Assembly (NCBI GenBank): GCA_934698975.1
Contig: CAKUVR010000008.1
Location: 1 to 64,000, forward strand
Reading direction: 5' to 3'
Source of the DNA: Cryptobacteroides sp934698975
Lineage (GTDB): Bacteria > Bacteroidota > Bacteroidia > Bacteroidales > UBA932
Length of the DNA: 64,000 nucleotides
Shown here: positions 9,001-23,878 of the stretch, one piece after another
How the letters are laid out: each line of letters begins with the position of its first letter
Numbering within the stretch: position 1 is the first letter of the stretch
Notes under the pieces: model-generated
Database searches by the model: none
What the model was told of the DNA's origin: nothing
What the model saw: the letters and a program-made list of their open reading frames with translations, nothing else
Position numbers and translations under genes: made by a program

Positions 9001-9582
9001 TTAGTTATTTCTGAAATGTATTGTCTGGGTTTCGTAGTCCATGTCCTCGATGATGGCGATGGACTCAAGGTGGTAGCCGGCCTCGCGGAGGATCCTGCCG
9101 CCTTTCTGCTGTCCTTTCTCAATCGCGACACCGAGTCCTACAACCTCGGCTCCGGCCTGCTTTACGATGTCAGTGAGCGCAAGCATCGCCTGTCCGTCGG
9201 CGAGGAAGTCATCCACGATAAGGACCTTCTCTCCTGCATTGAGATAGGGCTTGGACACAAAGACATTGTTCATCCTCTTGTGGGTGAATGAATATGCCTG
9301 CGAGACATATTTGTCATCAGTGCAGTTTGCTGTCTCGCCTTTTTTCGCGAACACAACCGGTACATCATACAAGTCAGCAAGCAATGTGGCGATGGCAATT
9401 CCGCTGGCTTCGATGGTCAGGATTTTTGTCACGGTCTCGCCACGGAAGCGGCGCTTGAACTCGTAGGCCACCTGCCTCATGATGTCGATGTCAATCTGAT
9501 GGTTGAGAAAATTGTCCACCTTGAGGATGTTACCCTCCTTGATCACTCCGTCAGAGAGGATCTTTTCTTCGAGAAAGTTCAT
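9001..9582 (-). CDS. xpt: xanthine phosphoribosyltransferase
   Basis: Xpt converts xanthine and PRPP to XMP for purine salvage. The 193-residue protein has the usual length. It shows the N-terminal block MNFLEEKILSDGVIKEGNIL and LKVDNFLNHQID, and the PRPP loop VLIVDDFLADGQA near residue 125. It is the first gene of an xpt-pbuX operon, as in Bacillus. I looked for the Bacillus-type guanine riboswitch in the short leader and did not see it; control by the divergent LacI-family gene is more likely. Confidence 0.95.
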   Translation of the reverse strand: MNFLEEKILSDGVIKEGNILKVDNFLNHQIDIDIMRQVAYEFKRRFRGETVTKILTIEASGIAIATLLADLYDVPVVFAKKGETANCTDDKYVSQAYSFTHKRMNNVFVSKPYLNAGEKVLIVDDFLADGQAMLALTDIVKQAGAEVVGLGVAIEKGQQKGGRILREAGYHLESIAIIEDMDYETQTIHFRNN

Positions 9583-9667
9583 GTTCTATATACCAAAATG
9601 CAAATTTATAGAAAAAAATCAACCAAGCGTTAAAAAATCTCTATCTTTGCCGCCACAGATATTAATT
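9583..9667. promoter_or_regulatory. divergent promoter region xpt / lacI-type gene
   Basis: Two -7 elements face away from each other: TAAATTTG on the minus strand (9608 down to 9601) for xpt, and TATCTTTG on the plus strand (9642-9649) for the regulator gene. Good -33 boxes are not evident for either. The shared element CAAGCGTTAA lies between them. Confidence 0.5.
9624..9633 (+). promoter_or_regulatory. candidate operator CAAGCGTTAA, xpt/lacI region
   Basis: This is identical to the element at 830-839 in the purF leader. Here it is placed where a bound repressor could block both divergent promoters. The link to the adjacent regulator is inferred from position and LacI-like core. Confidence 0.35.
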
Positions 9668-10675
9668 ATGCGCAAGAACACCATTCAATCCATATCCGAA
9701 CAGACCGGTTACTCTGTCTCGACAGTCTCAAGGGTTCTGTCCGGCAAGGCTCAAAGATCCAGGATCAGCCAGAAGGCGATCGACATAATTCAGGCTGAGG
9801 CCAAAAGAGTGAACTATACACCCAACCTCCTTGCCCAAGGACTCAGAACGAGCAGGACTTACACCATCGGTCTGACGGTGCCCGGGATTGACAATCCGTT
9901 CTTCGCCACTTTGGCCAGCACTGTGATAGAGAATCTGAAACTTGCTGGCTATCATACCCTTCTGGCCGACTCGCTGGAAAATGAGAAGGATTTCGAAAGT
10001 TCCCTTTTGATGTTCCGTTCCAGGAGCGTTGACGGCATCATAGCCGTGCCTGTCGGCAATCCATCGGAGATGACCGACGCAATCATGGGTAACATCCCTA
10101 CGGTCCTGATTGACCGTTACTATGAGGACACTAACCTGCCTTATATCTGCACGGACAACTACATGGGCGGCTACACGGCCACTGAATATCTTATCGGCCG
10201 CGGATGCCGCAACATCCTCTCGATTCAAGGTGTGGAGGATTCCACCCCTTCAATGGAACGTGTCAGAGGCTTCAAGGATGCCATCAAGGCTCACAGTGAG
10301 AAGGGCGTTGAATATGCTATCGTAGGTGACGCTTTTTCTGTCGAAAACGGTTACAATCAGGTCAAAAGAATATTCAGCGAGGGGTTGAAGTTTGACGCTG
10401 TGTTCGCATATTCATCAACCATACTGCTTGGTGCCATCCGCGCTTTCCGTGAGATTGGAATCAAGATCCCGGAACAGGTTGGCATCATCTCTTTTGACAA
10501 CAACGGCTTCCTCGATTTCCTTGACCCGGCCATAACCCGCATCGAGCAGCCGCTCTCCGAAATCGGCCGTCTGGCGTCTCAGACCCTTATCGACATCATT
10601 GAGAACAGGCATCAGGACCTTCCCCCTGTCCAGCGTCTCATAGCCCCGAGCCTTATCGTCCGTGACAGTTGTTAG
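9668..10675 (+). CDS. LacI-family transcriptional regulator
   Basis: The 335-residue protein starts at the ATG at 9668 (MRKNTIQSISEQTG); the frame is open further up but those residues are encoded by the promoter region. Residues 5-25 form the LacI helix-turn-helix (SISEQTGYSVSTVSRVLSG). The rest is a periplasmic-binding-like effector domain with the usual blocks (TIGLTVPGIDNPFF, DGIIAVPVG, VLIDRYYE, TRIEQPLSEIGRLA). It is divergent from xpt-pbuX and close to purF-folD, so a purine-related effector is plausible; sugar-type LacI regulators are the alternative, but no sugar gene is adjacent. Confidence 0.88.
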   Translation: MRKNTIQSISEQTGYSVSTVSRVLSGKAQRSRISQKAIDIIQAEAKRVNYTPNLLAQGLRTSRTYTIGLTVPGIDNPFFATLASTVIENLKLAGYHTLLADSLENEKDFESSLLMFRSRSVDGIIAVPVGNPSEMTDAIMGNIPTVLIDRYYEDTNLPYICTDNYMGGYTATEYLIGRGCRNILSIQGVEDSTPSMERVRGFKDAIKAHSEKGVEYAIVGDAFSVENGYNQVKRIFSEGLKFDAVFAYSSTILLGAIRAFREIGIKIPEQVGIISFDNNGFLDFLDPAITRIEQPLSEIGRLASQTLIDIIENRHQDLPPVQRLIAPSLIVRDSC

Positions 10676-10679
10676 CGTT

Positions 10680-10714
10680 CCACCTGTCGTTGAGCTTGTC
10701 GAAACGACAGGTGG
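10680..10714. repeat. short dispersed palindrome, copy B
   Basis: Perfect 12-base arms (10680-10691 and 10703-10714) surround the core GAGCTTGTCGA. It lies just after the LacI-family gene. The arms differ from those of the other copies but remain fully complementary. Confidence 0.75.
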
Positions 10715-10738
10715 TGAAATAAAGGGAGTGTAACCAAA

Positions 10739-10806
10739 CCGCAAATTAATTTCTTCCAGGCGAATTTTGGTAACGTGCAAAATTCGTCTGGAAGAAATTT
10801 TTGCGG
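10739..10806. repeat. long hairpin with GTAACGTG loop, copy 2
   Basis: A 22-base inverted repeat (10748-10769 and 10778-10799) with a single G-T pair surrounds the loop GTAACGTG. Outer arms CCGCAAA/TTTGCGG (10739-10745, 10800-10806) extend it after a two-base bulge. It shares the core TTTTGGTAACGTGCAAAA with copy 1, but the rest of the arms differ. It sits between the convergent LacI-family gene and rpoC, flanked by palindrome copies B and C. Confidence 0.85.
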
Positions 10807-10820
10807 TCACTTATGAACAA

Positions 10821-10845
10821 GGTCACTTCGGCAAGTTCAGTGACC
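10821..10845. repeat. short dispersed palindrome, copy C
   Basis: Arms GGTCACT and AGTGACC flank a core that reads GAACTTGCCGA on the minus strand, two changes from the core of the other copies. Confidence 0.6.
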
Positions 10846-10868
10846 ACTTTCAGAAAGTAGGTAGCAAC

Positions 10869-10900
10869 AAAAACCGGCTGTGGAATTGATCCGCAGCCGG
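10869..10900 (-). terminator. rpoC intrinsic terminator
   Basis: On the minus strand a ten-base stem (CCGGCTGCGG with CCaCAGCCGG, one G-T pair) and a seven-base loop are followed by TTTTT. It lies 28 bases after the rpoC stop and ends the long ribosomal/RNA polymerase block. Confidence 0.85.
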
Positions 10901-10927
10901 CCTTTCATATTCATTGAATAAACTCTG

Positions 10928-15178
<4,251 letters not shown>

Positions 15179-15205
15179 ATTCTTGAATGTCAATATTCTT
15201 GAAAA

Positions 15206-19024
<3,819 letters not shown>

Positions 19025-19062
19025 GTTCTGCCTTTAGGAAATGGAGAAAAACTTAATACGAC

Positions 19063-19096
19063 AAAAAGGTTTAGAGCCTTTCCTAGGCTCTAAACC
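19063..19096 (-). terminator. terminator/attenuator between rplL and rpoB
   Basis: A perfect 12-base stem (GGTTTAGAGCCT with AGGCTCTAAACC) and five-base loop are followed on the minus strand by TTTTT. It stands between rplL and rpoB, where partial termination sets the ribosomal protein to polymerase ratio in other bacteria. Confidence 0.85.
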
Positions 19097-19125
19097 TGAT
19101 GATTTTCCCGCCAGGGGAAGCTGTG

Positions 19126-19500
19126 TTATTTAACCTCAACTTCAGCGCCTGCCTCTTCGAGGGCAGCTTTCAGTTGCTCAGCTTCAGCCTTTGAGGCTTT
19201 CTCCTTAACAGTCTTAGGAGCGCCGTCTACAAGATCCTTAGCCTCCTTCAGACCGAGTCCAAGAGCCTCCTTAACGGCCTTGATAACCTGAAGTTTAGCC
19301 GCACCGGCTGACTTCAGGACTACGTCGAACTCAGTCTGCTCTGCTGGAGCGGCCTCAGCGGCTGCAGCAGGGCCTGCTACTGCTACCGCAGCGGCTGCAG
19401 GCTCGATACCATATTCTTCCTTGAGAACCTTCGCAAGTTCCTGTACATCTTTTACAGTAAGGTTAACCAACTCTTCTGCAAGTGCTTTTACATCTGCCAT
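19126..19500 (-). CDS. rplL: ribosomal protein L7/L12
   Basis: This is the flexible stalk protein of the large subunit that recruits translation factors. The 124-residue protein has an N-terminal dimerisation helix (LAEELVNLTVKDVQELAKVL), an Ala-rich hinge near residues 37-53, and the factor-binding C-terminal domain with KLQVIKAVKEALGLGLKEAK. It follows rplJ by 27 bases. Confidence 0.98.
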   Translation of the reverse strand: MADVKALAEELVNLTVKDVQELAKVLKEEYGIEPAAAAVAVAGPAAAAEAAPAEQTEFDVVLKSAGAAKLQVIKAVKEALGLGLKEAKDLVDGAPKTVKEKASKAEAEQLKAALEEAGAEVEVK

Positions 19501-19527
19501 AATTGATAATTATTAAATTGTTTGTTA

Positions 19528-20058
19528 TTATTTCTCTTCTTTTTCCGAAAGTGTCTTGACGAGACCCGCGATTGTGCTGCCACCGCCATTCTGAAGAGCG
19601 GAGATGACATTGCGCATTGGAGCCTGAAGGAGGGAGATGATGTCTCCGATGAGTTCTTCCCTGGACTTGATAGCGCAGAGTTCGTCGAGTTTTTCGGCTC
19701 CGACAAACGCACATTCCTGTACATATGCGCCTTTAAGTTGAGGCTTACCCATTTCCTTCTGAAGTTTCTTGATGAGCTTCGCAGGACCGTTAGGTGTCTC
19801 GGTGTACATGATCGCCGTGTTCCCCTTGAGAACAGGGAGGATAAGATTCATCTCCTCGTTATCCAAGGCCTTGATGACATGGGCGAACAGTGTGTTCTTC
19901 ACAACTGTCAGTTTGATGCCCTGATCGAAGCAGGCGCGGCGGAGCTTAACGGTGTTTTCAGCATTCAGACCCTCTATGTCGGCGACATAGAAATTAGGGT
20001 ACTGCTTCAGTTGAGCTGAGATGCTTTCAATAATCTGATCTTTCAATTCCTTCTTCAT
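19528..20058 (-). CDS. rplJ: ribosomal protein L10
   Basis: L10 anchors the L7/L12 stalk to the large subunit. The 176-residue protein begins MKKELKDQIIESISAQL and contains FYVADIEGLNAENTVKLRR and a C-terminal helix (LVKTLSEKEEK) for L12 binding. It follows rplA by 14 bases in the conserved rplKAJL order. Confidence 0.97.
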   Translation of the reverse strand: MKKELKDQIIESISAQLKQYPNFYVADIEGLNAENTVKLRRACFDQGIKLTVVKNTLFAHVIKALDNEEMNLILPVLKGNTAIMYTETPNGPAKLIKKLQKEMGKPQLKGAYVQECAFVGAEKLDELCAIKSREELIGDIISLLQAPMRNVISALQNGGGSTIAGLVKTLSEKEEK

Positions 20059-20072
20059 AATGAAATCCTTTT

Positions 20073-20780
20073 TTACTCAGCGCTGCCGCTAGTGAATGCT
20101 TTGACATCTATCTTGATACCAGGGCTCATGGTTGTGCAGATTGACGCACTCTTGAGATATGTGCCCTTGAGAGCCTGAGGTTTGAGTTTCAGTACCTCGT
20201 TCAGGAGAGCGGTAGCGTTCTCGCAGATCTGAGCCGGGGTGAATGAAACCTTACCGATGGCCGCATGTATAATACCGGTCTTGTCAACCTTGAAATCAAT
20301 CTTACCGCCCTTAACGTCTTTGACAGCGTTGCCGACTTCCATTGTAACGGTACCTGTCTTAGGGTTAGGCATGAGTCCTCTTGGACCGAGGATACGTCCT
20401 AGAACACCGACTTTGGCCATCACTGAAGGTGTGCAGATGATGACATCCACATCCGTCCAGCCGCCTTTGATTTTCTCTACGTACTCATCGAGTCCTACAT
20501 AGTCGGCTCCGGCCTCTTTGGCCTCATTCTCCTTGTCTGGTGTGCAGAGTACAAGTACCCTGACTACTTTTCCGGTTCCGTGAGGGAGGCTGACCACGCC
20601 ACGGATCATCTGATTTGCCTTACGCGGATCAACTCCAAGGTTGGCTGAAAACTCAACAGAGGCGTCGAACTTTGTGAAGGTAATGTCCTTCAGCATTTCA
20701 CAAGCCTGGGCAAGAGTGTACTGCTTGGAAGCGTCGTACTTTGCGACGACTGCTTTCTGATTTTTTGTAATTCTACTCAT
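20073..20780 (-). CDS. rplA: ribosomal protein L1
   Basis: L1 forms the mobile stalk at the tRNA exit site. The 235-residue protein shows SVEFSANLGVDPRKANQMIRG near residue 40 and GRILGPRGLMPNPKTGTV near 130. It follows rplK by 14 bases. In other bacteria L1 represses its own operon by binding the message; no matching site was identified here. Confidence 0.97.
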   Translation of the reverse strand: MSRITKNQKAVVAKYDASKQYTLAQACEMLKDITFTKFDASVEFSANLGVDPRKANQMIRGVVSLPHGTGKVVRVLVLCTPDKENEAKEAGADYVGLDEYVEKIKGGWTDVDVIICTPSVMAKVGVLGRILGPRGLMPNPKTGTVTMEVGNAVKDVKGGKIDFKVDKTGIIHAAIGKVSFTPAQICENATALLNEVLKLKPQALKGTYLKSASICTTMSPGIKIDVKAFTSGSAE

Positions 20781-20794
20781 TTCGCATGTGAAAA

Positions 20795-21238
20795 TTAAAG
20801 GTTCTCAGGAAATTTTCCGGTGACTTTGATACCCATGCTCCTCGCCGTCCCCGCAACCATCTTCATGGCGGCTGCAAGAGTGAACGCGTTGAGATCCGGC
20901 ATCTTACCTTCTGCGATTGCCTTTACCTGATCCCAGGTGATTGATGCAACCTTCCTTCTGTTAGGCTCTCCTGAACCTTTCTGAATCTTTGCCGCTTCCT
21001 TGAGGGAAATGGCTACTGGCGGCTGCTTTACCTCGAACGTAAAGGACTTGTCCGAATAGACAGTGATGACTACAGGCACGATCTTTCCGGCGTTCTGTTG
21101 TGTCGCCGCATTGAACTGCTTGCAGAAGTCCATAATGTTCAAGCCTTTGGAACCGAGTGCCGGTCCTACCGGAGGAGCTGGATTGGCGGCCCCTGCTTTG
21201 ATTTGGAGCTTGATGAATCCGGTAACTTCTTTTGCCAT
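20795..21238 (-). CDS. rplK: ribosomal protein L11
   Basis: L11 lies at the factor-binding centre of the large subunit. The 147-residue protein shows the N-terminal block IKLQIKAGAANPAPPVGPALG and the 23S-binding C-terminal domain ending AGTARSMGIKVTG. It follows nusG by nine bases. Confidence 0.98.
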   Translation of the reverse strand: MAKEVTGFIKLQIKAGAANPAPPVGPALGSKGLNIMDFCKQFNAATQQNAGKIVPVVITVYSDKSFTFEVKQPPVAISLKEAAKIQKGSGEPNRRKVASITWDQVKAIAEGKMPDLNAFTLAAAMKMVAGTARSMGIKVTGKFPENL

Positions 21239-21247
21239 AATTGTTTG

Positions 21248-21811
21248 TTATTCTTTTGTTACTTGAGTAAAGCTGAGTTCCAGCAGAGTCTTTCTGCCGA
21301 AAATCACAACTATCACTTTGAGTTTGCTTCTGTCTTCTTCGATGGCGTCAACCGTTCCGCTGAAGCCGCTGAACGGTCCGTCGGTAATCTTCACAGACTC
21401 TCCGACTTCAAAATTGACTTCTGTCTCGACAGGATTATCGACATTCTGGTCCTGATTGCCAAGAATCAGCTGCGCCTCTTCATCTCTGATCGGCACAGGC
21501 ACCCTCTCGGTCATGGTTCCTGATGTTCTCTTCTCTGTCAGGAAGCCGGACATGCCAGGAATGTCGTTGCGGATGATATACTCCAATTCCGGACAAAGTT
21601 GAGCCTGAATCAAGACATAACTAGGATAAAGCAGTCTTTCGACCACTTTTCTCTTGCCATTCTTGGTTACAATCTCACGCTTTACCGGAACAAGAACCTG
21701 TGCGACCTGATCCTGCAGACCGAACCGTTCAATCTCCTTTTCGAGATATTCCTTGGCCTTCTTCTCCTTGCTTCCCGCTGTCCGAAGGACATACCATTTC
21801 ATGTCACCCAT
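21248..21811 (-). CDS. nusG: transcription elongation/antitermination factor NusG
   Basis: NusG binds RNA polymerase and links it to Rho and ribosomes. The 187-residue protein shows the NGN domain (KWYVLRTAGSKEKKAKEYL, LYPSYVLIQAQL) and the KOW domain at the C-terminus (VGESVKITDGPFSGFSGTV). Start codons at 21811 and 21802 are both possible. It follows secE by 14 bases, as in most bacteria. Confidence 0.97.
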   Translation of the reverse strand: MGDMKWYVLRTAGSKEKKAKEYLEKEIERFGLQDQVAQVLVPVKREIVTKNGKRKVVERLLYPSYVLIQAQLCPELEYIIRNDIPGMSGFLTEKRTSGTMTERVPVPIRDEEAQLILGNQDQNVDNPVETEVNFEVGESVKITDGPFSGFSGTVDAIEEDRSKLKVIVVIFGRKTLLELSFTQVTKE

Positions 21812-21825
21812 GGTAATCGATATAA

Positions 21826-22014
21826 TTACAATGTGTAAATCGCTGTCATCAGATGCTCGAAAGCGAAGTCAACCACGAAGAGAACCAGAGCAAGAATCAC
21901 AGTGGCGACCATAACCAGCAGGGCTGAGCTCTGAAGCTTCTCCCAGGTTGGCCACGTGACCTTCTTGGTGAGTTCCACGTAGGACTCTTTGCAATAGTTA
22001 ATGAACTTTCTCAT
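21826..22014 (-). CDS. secE: preprotein translocase subunit SecE
   Basis: This is a small inner-membrane component of the SecYEG channel. I start at the ATG at 22014 (62 residues); the longer frame runs into the tRNA-Trp gene. It has a short amphipathic N-terminus with VELTKKVTWPTWEKL and a single membrane segment (LLVMVATVILALVLFVVDF). Confidence 0.94.
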   Translation of the reverse strand: MRKFINYCKESYVELTKKVTWPTWEKLQSSALLVMVATVILALVLFVVDFAFEHLMTAIYTL

Positions 22015-22097
22015 CTTTGCATTTAATGGACCTCGTAATTTGGAAGCGTCTACGATGTCTGTTAAACAATTACCAAATCGTAACCTTTGATATTTAG

Positions 22098-22168
22098 CAG
22101 GGGAAGCAGGATTCGAACCCACATCGACGGTTTTGGAGACCGCTGAACTACCCTTGTTCTATTCCCCT
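22098..22168 (-). tRNA. trnW: tRNA-Trp (CCA)
   Basis: This 71-base cloverleaf has acceptor stem AGGGGAA/TTCCCCT, D stem GAAC/GTTC, anticodon loop CTCCAAA giving CCA, a TTCGAAT T-loop and discriminator G. The 3' CCA is not encoded. It lies between tuf and secE. Confidence 0.95.
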
Positions 22169-22173
22169 GTAAT

Positions 22174-22204
22174 CAGGACGGACATCTGTTGGACATCCGT
22201 CCTG
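22174..22204 (-). other. hairpin between tuf and tRNA-Trp
   Basis: Nine-base arms CAGGACGGA/TCCGTCCTG with a 13-base loop and no T-run. Its position between a messenger and a tRNA suggests an RNA processing or end-protection structure; this is inference. Confidence 0.5.
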
Positions 22205-22216
22205 TATGTTGAAGAA

Positions 22217-23410
22217 TTATTCTTCGATCTTGATTACCTGTCCGGCACCAACGGTACGTCCACCTTCGCGGATAGCGAACTGGAGTCCTTCGTTGAGGGC
22301 TACAGGAGTGATGAGCTGAACGTCGATCTCAACGTTATCGCCTGGCATAACCATCTCGACTCCCTCTGGAAGGGTGATCTCACCGGTAACATCGAGTGTA
22401 CGGATGAAGAACTGAGGACGATAGTGGTTGTGGAATGGTGTGTGACGTCCACCCTCTTCCTTCTTCAGAACGTAGATCTGAGCCTTGAAATGCTTGTGAG
22501 GAGTGATAGAGCCTGGCTTGGCGACAACCTCACCTCTCTTAACCTCTTTCTTGTCGATACCACGGAGGAGAAGACCTACATTGTCTCCAGCCTCACCCTG
22601 ATCGAGGAGCTTGCGGAACATTTCAACACCGGTAACAACTGTGCTTCTAGGAGCGTCACCGAAACCTACGAGCTCAACAGGATCGTTGACGTGGATAGTA
22701 CCGGTCTCGATACGACCTGTAACTACTGTACCACGACCAGTGATTGAGAAGATGTCCTCGATAGGCATAAGGAAAGGCTTCTCGTTCTGACGAACTGGCT
22801 GAGGGATGTACTCATCAACAGCGTTCATGAGTTCCATGACCTTGTCTTCCCAAACCTTCTCTCCGTTGAGTGCGCCAAGGGCGGAGCCACGGATGATAGG
22901 GCAGTTCTCATCGAACTTGTAGAATCCGAGGAGGTCACGGATTTCCATCTCTACGAGGTCGAGCATCTCAGCGTCATCAACAAGGTCTACCTTGTTCATG
23001 AACACGAGAATCTTAGGTACGTTCACCTGACGGGCGAGAAGGATGTGCTCGCGAGTCTGAGGCATAGGACCGTCAGTCGCGGCTACAACGAGGATAGCAC
23101 CGTCCATCTGAGCGGCACCAGTTACCATGTTCTTAACGTAGTCAGCGTGGCCTGGGCAGTCTACGTGAGCATAGTGGCGCTTCTCTGTCTCGTACTCTAC
23201 GTGAGCGGAGTTGATGGTGATACCACGCTCCTTCTCTTCAGGAGCATTGTCGATCTGATCGAAAGACTTTACCTTGTCGGCGTTACCAGAGACTCTCTCG
23301 GCGAGAACCTTGGTGATTGCGGCAGTCAAAGTCGTCTTACCGTGGTCAACATGGCCGATAGTACCGATGTTAACGTGCGGCTTCGTTCTTTGGAAAGTTT
23401 CTTTTGCCAT
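22217..23410 (-). CDS. tuf: elongation factor Tu
   Basis: EF-Tu delivers aminoacyl-tRNA to the ribosome. The 397-residue protein shows GTPase motifs GHVDHGKTTL (residue 18 on), DCPGHADYVKNM, and NKVD, plus the C-terminal domain ending RTVGAGQVIKIEE. It is co-transcribed after four tRNA genes, the same order as the tufB operon of Escherichia coli. Confidence 0.98.
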   Translation of the reverse strand: MAKETFQRTKPHVNIGTIGHVDHGKTTLTAAITKVLAERVSGNADKVKSFDQIDNAPEEKERGITINSAHVEYETEKRHYAHVDCPGHADYVKNMVTGAAQMDGAILVVAATDGPMPQTREHILLARQVNVPKILVFMNKVDLVDDAEMLDLVEMEIRDLLGFYKFDENCPIIRGSALGALNGEKVWEDKVMELMNAVDEYIPQPVRQNEKPFLMPIEDIFSITGRGTVVTGRIETGTIHVNDPVELVGFGDAPRSTVVTGVEMFRKLLDQGEAGDNVGLLLRGIDKKEVKRGEVVAKPGSITPHKHFKAQIYVLKKEEGGRHTPFHNHYRPQFFIRTLDVTGEITLPEGVEMVMPGDNVEIDVQLITPVALNEGLQFAIREGGRTVGAGQVIKIEE

Positions 23411-23451
23411 AATATTATGATTTAAATGAGTAAACTAAATAATGCAGTTTG

Positions 23452-23523
<72 letters not shown>

Positions 23524-23533
23524 TTTTTTATGG

Positions 23534-23606
23534 AGCGGAAGACGAGGTTCGAACTCGCGACCCTCAGCTTGGAAGGCTGATGCTCTACCAACTGAGCTAC
23601 TTCCGC
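23534..23606 (-). tRNA. tRNA-Gly (TCC)
   Basis: This 73-base cloverleaf has acceptor stem GCGGAAG/CTTCCGC, anticodon loop CTTCCAA giving TCC, and T-loop TTCGAAC. Confidence 0.96.
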
Positions 23607-23614
23607 GAATGTTG

Positions 23615-23694
23615 TGGGAGGAGGTGGACTCGAACCACCGAACCCGAAGGAGCGGATTTACAGTCCGCCGCAATTGCCGCTATGCGATCCTCCC
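23615..23694 (-). tRNA. tRNA-Tyr (GTA)
   Basis: This 80-base class II tRNA has acceptor stem GGGAGGA/TCCTCCC, anticodon loop CTGTAAA giving GTA, a long variable arm and T-loop TTCGAGT. Confidence 0.95.
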
Positions 23695-23726
23695 GATATT
23701 TCTTTGATACAGCCTTTGGCCGTTTG

Positions 23727-23800
23727 AGCCGATAGAGGGATTCGAACCCACGACCCCGAGATTACAAATCACGTGCTCTGGCCAACTGAGCTATATCGGC
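23727..23800 (-). tRNA. tRNA-Thr (TGT)
   Basis: This 74-base cloverleaf has acceptor stem GCCGATA/TATCGGC, anticodon loop TTTGTAA giving TGT, and T-loop TTCGAAT. It is the first gene of the tRNA-tuf unit. Confidence 0.96.
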
Positions 23801-23837
23801 GATATTTCAATGAATGTTCCCTTTCACAAAGGGATTG

Positions 23838-23868
23838 CAAAGATAGACATTAAATCTGATTATCCAAA
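23838..23868 (-). promoter_or_regulatory. promoter of the tRNA-tuf-rpl block
   Basis: On the minus strand TTTG (23868-23865), 19 bases, then TATCTTTG (23845-23838), followed by CAATCCC. The same arrangement precedes tRNA-Leu and tRNA-Gly in this window. A small hairpin, CCCTTT-gtg-AAAGGG, lies just after the start. Confidence 0.8.
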
Positions 23869-23878
23869 ACTTTTTCAA

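Noticed and set aside
9583..9667. guanine/xanthine riboswitch before xpt
   Set aside because: The region between xpt and the divergent gene is 85 bases and A/T-rich, without the conserved three-way junction sequences of purine riboswitches.
22017..22122. N-terminal extension of SecE to 98 residues
   Set aside because: The extension is the antisense/overlap reading of the tRNA-Trp 3' end and the spacer; SecE in this group is about 62 residues and starts at 22014.
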